From the NCBI GenBank assembly GCA_905214855.1, contig CAJMNU010000072.1:1-7194 (forward strand): DNA of 7,194 bases, read 5' to 3'. The notes beneath the pieces were generated by a model. That model had not been told where the DNA came from. It ran no database searches and worked only from the letters and a program-made list of their open reading frames with translations. The position numbers and the translations under genes were made by a program. This DNA is from an uncultured bacterium. GTDB taxonomy: Bacteria; Bacillota; Clostridia; Lachnospirales; Lachnospiraceae. Positions 1 through 4,302 of this stretch are shown here, one piece after another (position 1 is the first letter of the stretch; the number at the start of each line of letters is the position of its first letter).

Positions 1-1
1 C

Positions 2-139
2 TGTCAGATTGTATCCTCCCTTTAAGTCATACACGATTTTGCATAATCCCCATGCACTTCCTGTAATTCCTGCATATAATAGAACTGTTATCGTAAAAGA
101 AGCCAGAACTTTGGCTGAAGTATCCTTCCTTATTCCATC
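2..139 (-). CDS. unidentified membrane-protein-like coding fragment, open at the window edge
   Basis: This frame is open from a TGA at 140-142 to the left edge and encodes about 46 residues. It begins with a short charged stretch (DGIRKDTSAK), followed by a hydrophobic segment of about 25 residues (VLASFTITVLLYAG, then ITGSAWGLCKIVY) that would make one membrane helix, and ends DLKGGYNLT at the edge. There is no ATG, GTG or TTG at its beginning. A Shine-Dalgarno-like AAGGAAGG lies at 124-131, but no start codon sits at a useful distance after it. The fragment directly follows the point where homology to an IS4 transposase stops, in another frame, so it may be a host gene whose 5' end was replaced by the insertion element. 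I do not recognise the family. It could also be chance openness; the smooth hydrophobic composition is the only argument for coding. Confidence 0.3.
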
Positions 140-614
140 TCATCAGGTACAATTCTGCGATCTTCAGGTGGTCAAAGGTTTCGGACGGCAGATTTGTGAT
201 AAGTATTTCTTCCTTATTGTCTGGCAGCGGCACTTTTACCATACGTAGGGTAACATGCCCAAGTTCCGCCATTCTCCGCCCAATATCCGTCCCCTGGTAA
301 TGTCTGATCCGGCTCTTGTCCAAACAGATATCCACCTAGGCATCTGGTGTCGCCATAACAGCCTGCTCTTTTTTATAATCACTGGATTTAAGACGTGCAA
401 GGAATAAAATGCCTTTTTCCATCATCCGTATAAAAGCCGCGGTAGACGGGTATCCCCTGTCCATGACATCATATAGACATCCAAGACCTATGGAAGCCTG
501 TGGCTTTGTTCCTTTTCTGCTGGAAGTGCCAAATTCTTCCAGGTTTTCCTTGGTAGTGGGGATATTGACTCCTGAACCATCTGCCCTATGAAAAAGACAC
601 CTATTATCTATTTT
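123..614 (-). pseudogene. IS4-family DDE transposase, decayed remnant
   Basis: The frame read from 614 downward gives RADGSGVNIPTTKENLEEF, then TSSRKGTKPQASIGLGCLYDV, DRGYPSTAAFIRMMEKGILF, and after an in-frame TAG (336-338) VDICLDKSRIRHYQG, EEILITNLPSETFDHLKIAE and LYLMRWNKE. These are typical of IS4-family (DDE_Tnp_1) transposases: DGS carries the first catalytic Asp, DRGYPS the second, and the Y-x2-R-x3-E part of the YREK signature carries the Glu. The copy cannot be active. About the first 90-100 residues are missing, the TAG replaces what is probably a Trp codon (TGG), homology stops soon after RWNKE near 126, and CLYDVM joins directly to DRGYPS, where the family normally has several tens of residues. 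The assignment to the IS4 family is from recognised motifs; I cannot name the specific element. Confidence 0.8.
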
Positions 615-615
615 T

Positions 616-621
616 ATTATA
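616..621 (-). promoter_or_regulatory. possible -10 box (TATAAT) of the old transposase promoter
   Basis: A perfect TATAAT is read on the minus strand here, just upstream of the transposase remnant and just downstream of the hairpin and T-run. No convincing TTGACA-like box lies 16-18 nt upstream; that place is taken by the CCTTTTTTT run. AT-rich sequence makes a chance match likely, so this is only a candidate. Confidence 0.25.
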
Positions 622-634
622 CAGCAAAATCACA

Positions 635-678
635 GAAAAAAAGGAACCTCTTACACTTCAAAATGTAAAAGATTCCTT
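635..678 (-). terminator. hairpin with T-run, probable second intrinsic terminator
   Basis: Arms of 15 nt (641-655 and 664-678) pair at 13 of 15 positions around an 8-nt loop. Reading the minus strand, the hairpin is followed by a run of seven or eight T (complement of the A-run at 635-642, which overlaps the base of the stem). The stem is AT-rich, with AAGGAA/TTCCTT at the base, so it is weaker than the terminator at 758-788. It would stop any readthrough from the glucosidase operon before the transposase remnant. It might originally have been the read-in blocker of the insertion element. Confidence 0.55.
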
Positions 679-757
679 AAGTTAATAACATTGTGAAAAG
701 CCCATAAAATAATCTGTCCAAAATCTATAAATTTCTGTCTTTCATGTTTTATCATAT

Positions 758-788
758 AAAAAAAGACTGCCTTTTACGACAGCCTTTT
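758..788 (-). terminator. Rho-independent terminator of the sugar operon
   Basis: Read on the minus strand the sequence is AAAA, GGCTGTC, the loop GTAAAA, GGCAGTC and then TTTTTTT. The 7-bp GC-rich stem has five Watson-Crick and two G-U pairs and can be lengthened by A-T pairs from the flanking A and T runs. It lies about 60 nt after the stop codon of the alpha-glucosidase gene at 847 and is in the right orientation to end that transcript. Confidence 0.88.
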
Positions 789-846
789 AATCACTCGCAC
801 TGATACTACAAATTCATAAGATATCCAATCTCTCGATGTTTAACAC

Positions 847-2514
847 TTACTCCCCATAGAGAACCGCAATTGCTTCATATGGCTGCATCATATGCGGTTT
901 ATGGTTCTCATAATTGGAAATAAGTACAGTTCCCTCATTTATGTTTGCCAAAGTACACTCTGCTTCTTCCTGTGTAAAATTACATATTACTAACAGTTTT
1001 TGTCCACCTAATATTCGTTCATATGCAAAGATGCGTTCATCTTCAGGAAGTAGAAGATTGTAATGCCCATCTATGATAATATCGTATTCTTTCCTCAGTT
1101 GAATCAATTTTTTATAATAATGAAACACAGACGATTTATCGGAAATCTGTGATTCCGCATTGATTTCCTTATAATTCGGATTTACCTTAATCCATGGTGT
1201 ACCCACAGTAAATCCGGCATTGGGGGAATCACTCCATTGCATAGGTGTTCTTGCATTATCACGACCTCTTAATCCCAGATAACGAATCATGTCTTCCTTA
1301 CTTATCAAACCCGATTCTGTTAATTCACGGTAATTATCTATACATTCAATATCCTTATAATCATCAATACTGTCAAAATAGATATTGGTCATTCCCAGTT
1401 CTTCACCTTGATAAATATATGGTGTTCCCTGCATCATATGAAGACAGGTAGCCAGCATTTTTGCTGAAATCTCACGAAACTCAGAACTGTCATTTCCGTA
1501 TCTGGAAACTGCCCTAGGCTGATCATGATTGTCCCAATACAGGCTGTTCCATGCCTTTCCTTCCAGTGCCGTCTGCCACTTGCTCATCACCTGCTTCAAC
1601 TCCAACAACGGTACCGGATTATCTGTCCACTTACCATAAGGTCCATTTGCCAGAAAAGCGTGTTCAAACTGAAACACCATGTTTAATTCTGACCCATCAA
1701 GATTTGCATATTTTTTTGCCTGTTCAATAGTGACACCAGCTGTTTCTCCTACAGTAATCAAATCGTATTTTGACAATACTTCCTTATTCATTTCTCTGAG
1801 AAATTCATGTATTCTTGGTCCACTGCAGATGTAAGGGTCACTGTCTCCGTACAAACCGCCTTTGCACTCCCCGTCTGGAAATGTCTGTACTTTCGAAAGC
1901 AGGCTGATAACGTCCATACGGAATCCGTCGATTCCTTTTTCGCACCACCAGTTCATCATATCATATATTTTATGACGAACCTCCTCATTTTCCCAATTAA
2001 GATCAGGCTGTTTCTTTGAGAACAAATGCAGGTAATACATTCCTGTATGTTCGTCAAATTCCCAGACAGAGCCTCCAAAGCACGCTCCCCAGTTATTTGG
2101 TTCCTTTCCATTCACAGGGTCTTTCCAAATATAATAATCCCTGTATGGATTATCTTTGGATTTTCTGCTTTCCACAAACCATGGATGTTCATCTGATGTA
2201 TGATTCACAACAAGATCCATCATGATTTTCAGACCTCGCTTATGTGCTTCCTGTAACATTCTGTCAAAATCTGACATTGTTCCAAAATCATCCATAATAT
2301 CCTGATAATCAGAAATGTCATACCCATTGTCGTCATTAGGAGATTTATAAACAGGAGAAAGCCACAGTACATCCACTCCAAGTTCTTTTAAATAATCAAG
2401 CTTCTCAACAATACCGTTTATATCACCAATCCCATCTCCGTTGCTATCCATAAAACTTCTTGGATAAATCTGGTATACCACACTTTTTTTCCACCACTGA
2501 TTTTTCACACTCAT
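847..2514 (-). CDS. malL: GH13 alpha-glucosidase, oligo-1,6-glucosidase type
   Basis: A cytoplasmic hydrolase that removes terminal alpha-linked glucose from short oligosaccharides. At 555 aa with no signal peptide it has the usual length of the oligo-1,6-glucosidase/sucrase-isomaltase group (GH13 subfamily 31). Visible signatures in order: WWKKSVVYQIYPRSF at the N-terminus; a DxNxDGxGD calcium-type loop at 23-31; DLVVNH at 100-105 (region I); QPDLNW at 169-174; GFRMDV at 197-202 with nucleophile D201 (region II); acid/base E257 in VGET; and transition-state D331 in DNHDQPR. The residue after the nucleophile is Val (V202). In characterised relatives Val here goes with alpha-1,6 activity and Thr/Ala with alpha-1,4, so isomaltose-type substrates are favoured by inference. 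The ATG has an AAAGGA site 7 nt upstream, placed over the last codons of the permease gene before it. malL is a family symbol; a trehalose- or sucrose-cleaving relative is not excluded. Confidence 0.93.
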   Translation of the reverse strand: MSVKNQWWKKSVVYQIYPRSFMDSNGDGIGDINGIVEKLDYLKELGVDVLWLSPVYKSPNDDNGYDISDYQDIMDDFGTMSDFDRMLQEAHKRGLKIMMDLVVNHTSDEHPWFVESRKSKDNPYRDYYIWKDPVNGKEPNNWGACFGGSVWEFDEHTGMYYLHLFSKKQPDLNWENEEVRHKIYDMMNWWCEKGIDGFRMDVISLLSKVQTFPDGECKGGLYGDSDPYICSGPRIHEFLREMNKEVLSKYDLITVGETAGVTIEQAKKYANLDGSELNMVFQFEHAFLANGPYGKWTDNPVPLLELKQVMSKWQTALEGKAWNSLYWDNHDQPRAVSRYGNDSSEFREISAKMLATCLHMMQGTPYIYQGEELGMTNIYFDSIDDYKDIECIDNYRELTESGLISKEDMIRYLGLRGRDNARTPMQWSDSPNAGFTVGTPWIKVNPNYKEINAESQISDKSSVFHYYKKLIQLRKEYDIIIDGHYNLLLPEDERIFAYERILGGQKLLVICNFTQEEAECTLANINEGTVLISNYENHKPHMMQPYEAIAVLYGE

Positions 2515-2518
2515 ATTT

Positions 2519-3343
2519 TTATCCTTTCACTGCTCCTTCTGTTACGCCTTTAACAATATACTTCTGACAACACAAATAAAAAATAATAATTGGTATCATA
2601 CACAAAACTAATCCTGCCGTAGCTAAATCCCATTTCTTTGCGAATTGTCCAAAAAATAAAAATGTTTTTAATGGCAATGTCTGAATCCCTTCCTTATTGA
2701 TTACAAGAGATGGAAGAAGATAGTCGTTCCAGGTTGACATTACATTTAAAATTGCCACTGTCACAATGATTGGCTTTAACAAAGGCAGAACTATGCAGAA
2801 AAATCTTCTGAACATTCCGCATCCATCAATTGTAGCAGCTTCTTCTAATTCCAGTGGAATATTTTTAATAAATCCATGAAACAGGATAATTGCCATAGAG
2901 CATCCAAATCCCTGATACATAAAAATCAAACCCGGAGTGTTTAATAAATGAAGTTGCCCCATATTCCGAATAAGCGGAAGCATAACACACTGAAACGGAA
3001 TCAGCATTGCAGAGGCAAAAATCATAAAAATAACATTACTCGCCCTGGTTTTATATCTTACCAGCGCCCAGGCTGCAAGTGAAGAAATAAAAATGATAAT
3101 AACAACCGTTAGTCCTGTTATCTTTAGAGAATTCGTAAATGAATTAAAAAAATTCAACCTGTCAAACGCCTTTATATAATTTTCAACAGACCATGTTTCC
3201 GGAAAATTAATAGCATTTTTATAAATATCCCGCAAAGGTTTGAATGAATTAATCGCCAGAACATAAATTGGAAACAAAAACGCAATGGAGAGTATTACTC
3301 CCAGCAATTGCATAAATATTTTTTCTATACGTTTTGCCCACAT
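2519..3343 (-). CDS. carbohydrate ABC transporter permease, MalG-like
   Basis: One of the two inner-membrane subunits of a CUT1-type sugar importer. The 274 residues match the full MalG/MsmG/LacG length. A short cytoplasmic N-terminus leads into a first helix (about 11-32), the usual periplasmic loop (NSFKPLRDIYKNA onward, through PETWSVENYIKAF), and five further hydrophobic segments (about 73-94, 103-124, 138-158, 190-204 and 242-260). The EAA loop that docks on the ATPase is clear at 167-191: EEAATIDGCG, then LPLLKP. The C-terminus KGVTEGAVKG is standard for the family. The start codon overlaps the stop of the malF-like gene by 1 nt (TAATG) and has a strong GGAGGTGG site 7 nt upstream, so translation of the two permeases is coupled. 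Substrate cannot be read from the permease; the glucosidase 4 nt downstream suggests alpha-glucosides. The ATPase is not in the window. Confidence 0.93.
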   Translation of the reverse strand: MWAKRIEKIFMQLLGVILSIAFLFPIYVLAINSFKPLRDIYKNAINFPETWSVENYIKAFDRLNFFNSFTNSLKITGLTVVIIIFISSLAAWALVRYKTRASNVIFMIFASAMLIPFQCVMLPLIRNMGQLHLLNTPGLIFMYQGFGCSMAIILFHGFIKNIPLELEEAATIDGCGMFRRFFCIVLPLLKPIIVTVAILNVMSTWNDYLLPSLVINKEGIQTLPLKTFLFFGQFAKKWDLATAGLVLCMIPIIIFYLCCQKYIVKGVTEGAVKG

Positions 3344-3894
3344 TACATTTCCACCTCCATCTTTTTACTGCAATACAACTGCGTCAACGATACAATTGCA
3401 ATGACAATAACAAAAATCAGCGCCTTTGCCTGTGCGCGGCCCAGATCATTTTCTCCAAATGCAGTACGGTAAATATTCATACATACCATCTGTGTAGAGC
3501 CATAAGGTCCACCGTTTGTTAAAGCCAGGTTCTGGTCATAAAGTCTGAAGGTACCTGAAAGTGTCAGAAAGAAACCAATTGTAAATGCCGGCATACATAA
3601 TGGCAATATCAAATTTTTTAAACGCTGCAGTCTTCCTGCACCATCAATTTCTGCAGCCTCAATCAGATTATCCGGAATACTCTGCAGCTGTGCTATATAC
3701 ACGATCATCATATATCCCGCCTGCTGCCATACAACTACAATCATTAATCCAACGGTAGATGTAAATGGTGTAGACAACCATCCCTGAAGCCATGAAATAT
3801 TTAGTGATTTTCCTAAGTAATTGAACCCCTGTGTAAACACAAACTGCCCGCAAACCACTCCAAGGATCAGGCTTATTACTGCCACAATTACCAT
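3343..3894 (-). CDS. carbohydrate ABC transporter permease, MalF-like, N-terminally truncated
   Basis: The partner permease of the MalG-like protein. Only 183 residues are present against about 290-310 in MalF/MsmF/LacF relatives. What remains covers a helix at about 1-20, another at 46-68, the EAA loop at 78-102 (IEAAEIDGAG, then LPLCMP), a helix at 103-116, the family marker NGGPYGST at 127-134 and the last helix at about 157-174. The missing part is the N-terminal cytoplasmic tail, the first helix, the first large periplasmic loop and probably the start of the conserved transmembrane domain. In the same frame a TAA occurs six codons before the ATG, so there is no longer upstream frame. The ATG nevertheless has an excellent AAGGGAGG site 5 nt away (3900-3907). 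Truncation coincides with the mobile-element-like scar at 3895-4010. A working short permease is unlikely but cannot be excluded; otherwise this is a 5'-deleted pseudogene. Confidence 0.8.
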   Translation of the reverse strand: MVIVAVISLILGVVCGQFVFTQGFNYLGKSLNISWLQGWLSTPFTSTVGLMIVVVWQQAGYMMIVYIAQLQSIPDNLIEAAEIDGAGRLQRLKNLILPLCMPAFTIGFFLTLSGTFRLYDQNLALTNGGPYGSTQMVCMNIYRTAFGENDLGRAQAKALIFVIVIAIVSLTQLYCSKKMEVEM

Positions 3895-4010
3895 GTCATC
3901 CTCCCTTATGTCTTACTCAATCTTGCCGTAAAGCCCCTAGCTTTAGCTATGGAGATATCAGGCATTTTGTATTTCCCTGCTGTCATCACGAGAATTTCAT
4001 CATCCCATAC
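3895..4010. other. junction/scar between LysO-like and truncated malF-like genes
   Basis: This 116-nt spacer separates two genes that both look incomplete. It contains an IS608-type hairpin, a Shine-Dalgarno site next to the malF-like ATG, and, just after the LysO-like stop, GGGATGATG followed by AAATTCTCG and a TGA. The latter could be a vestige of the start of a lost second LysO gene. A 33-codon open stretch (minus strand, ending in TAA at 3908-3910) crosses the hairpin, but its protein has no recognised family. I see no promoter with good -35 and -10 boxes and no T-run terminator, so malFG-malL may depend on transcription from polC or further upstream. Confidence 0.5.
3913..3960 (+). mobile_element. 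IS200/IS605 (IS608-like) end remnant: subterminal hairpin with bulged T
   Basis: On the plus strand the arms CCCCTAGC (3934-3941) and GCTATGGAG (3946-3954) pair around the loop TTTA. The T at 3950 is left extrahelical and there is one A-C mismatch near the base. From memory, this is nearly the imperfect hairpin bound by the IS608 TnpA Y1 transposase, including the position of the unpaired T. The preceding AAAG is also as in that class. TTAC, the tetranucleotide cleaved at the left end of IS608, lies at 3913-3916, 17 nt before the hairpin, which would fit a left end in plus orientation. TCAA, the right-end cleavage motif, follows it directly at 3917-3920. No tnpA or tnpB remains on either side. 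Whether this is a left end, a right end or a solo non-autonomous palindrome is not resolved. Confidence 0.5.
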
Positions 4011-4274
4011 TTATTTTTCCATGAATTTTTTTGTCAATATATAAACCACAAGTACGGAAAGTATGATAGGTACTAACGAAAATACAAGACTATCCATTCC
4101 AAGTTCCGCTAGTTCTGAAAAAAAATCTGGTCTGCTTCCTAAAGAAACTCCCATACAAAAGATCAAAACAGCTGTACACACCAACTGCAGCCATGCATTG
4201 GGTTTACTCCATTGAATAGGAAAACAGGTAAAACCGACAAGAATCCCTGCTGCCATAACCATTAAAATTACCAT
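4011..4274 (-). CDS. LysO-type (DUF340) lysine exporter, small N-terminal module
   Basis: An 87-residue membrane protein with three predicted helices (about 2-18, 28-47 and 62-82). The GILVG motif in the first helix and FCMGVSLGSRPDF after the second match the N-terminal module of the Lys_export family. LysO of Escherichia coli is one chain of about 300 residues that exports lysine; in many Clostridia the family is encoded as two adjacent genes, a short one of this size and a longer one of about 200 residues. The longer partner should follow but is absent: the scar starts directly after the stop. The gene starts at ATG with GAGGAA 6 nt upstream and lies 28 nt after polC, so it is probably co-transcribed with it. 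Without the partner the transporter is unlikely to work, unless the other half is elsewhere. Confidence 0.72.
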   Translation of the reverse strand: MVILMVMAAGILVGFTCFPIQWSKPNAWLQLVCTAVLIFCMGVSLGSRPDFFSELAELGMDSLVFSLVPIILSVLVVYILTKKFMEK

Positions 4275-4302
4275 ATTTTCTTCCTCTTATCCTTTCTTTT
4301 TC

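Larger units (their letters stand above)
123..680 (-). mobile_element. remnant of an IS4-family insertion sequence
   Basis: This interval covers the decayed transposase frame and about 65 nt on its 5' side, which holds a TATAAT box and a hairpin followed by a T-run. The order hairpin, promoter-like box, transposase is common at the 5' end of insertion sequences, where the hairpin blocks incoming transcription. No terminal inverted repeats or target duplication can be recognised, because the 3' end of the element is lost and replaced by unrelated sequence near 120. The right boundary is therefore a guess. The hairpin may belong to the host and not to the element. Confidence 0.45.

Noticed and set aside
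409..591. Plus-strand open frame of 60 codons
   Set aside because: The opposite strand in the same stretch reads clear transposase motifs (DGSGVNIP, TKPQASIGL, DRGYPS), so this frame is a shadow.
725..790. CRISPR-like or repeat array suggested by GACTGCC and GACAGCC
   Set aside because: Only two short related words exist; they are the two arms of a terminator stem with G-U pairs.
3668..3853. Minus-strand 61-codon frame rich in Tyr and Met inside the malF-like gene
   Set aside because: It is the +1 frame of the permease gene, whose EAA loop and NGGP motif prove the main frame.
3934..3954. Reading the scar hairpin as a Rho-independent terminator
   Set aside because: No T-run follows the hairpin on either strand, and the bulged T with the TTAC upstream fits a transposon end better.
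3908..4009. 33-codon open stretch through the scar ending IAKARGFTARLSKT
   Set aside because: Too short, no ribosome site before its GTG/ATG codons, and part of it is simply the hairpin sequence; no family recognised. It is mentioned in the scar entry but not called as a gene.
3886..4274. The malF-like and LysO-like genes both begin with ATGGTAATT (9 nt), as if recombination occurred between repeats
   Set aside because: Nine AT-rich bases including the start codon are easily shared by chance; the flanking bases differ, and the LysO-like copy is intact, so no recombination product is implied.
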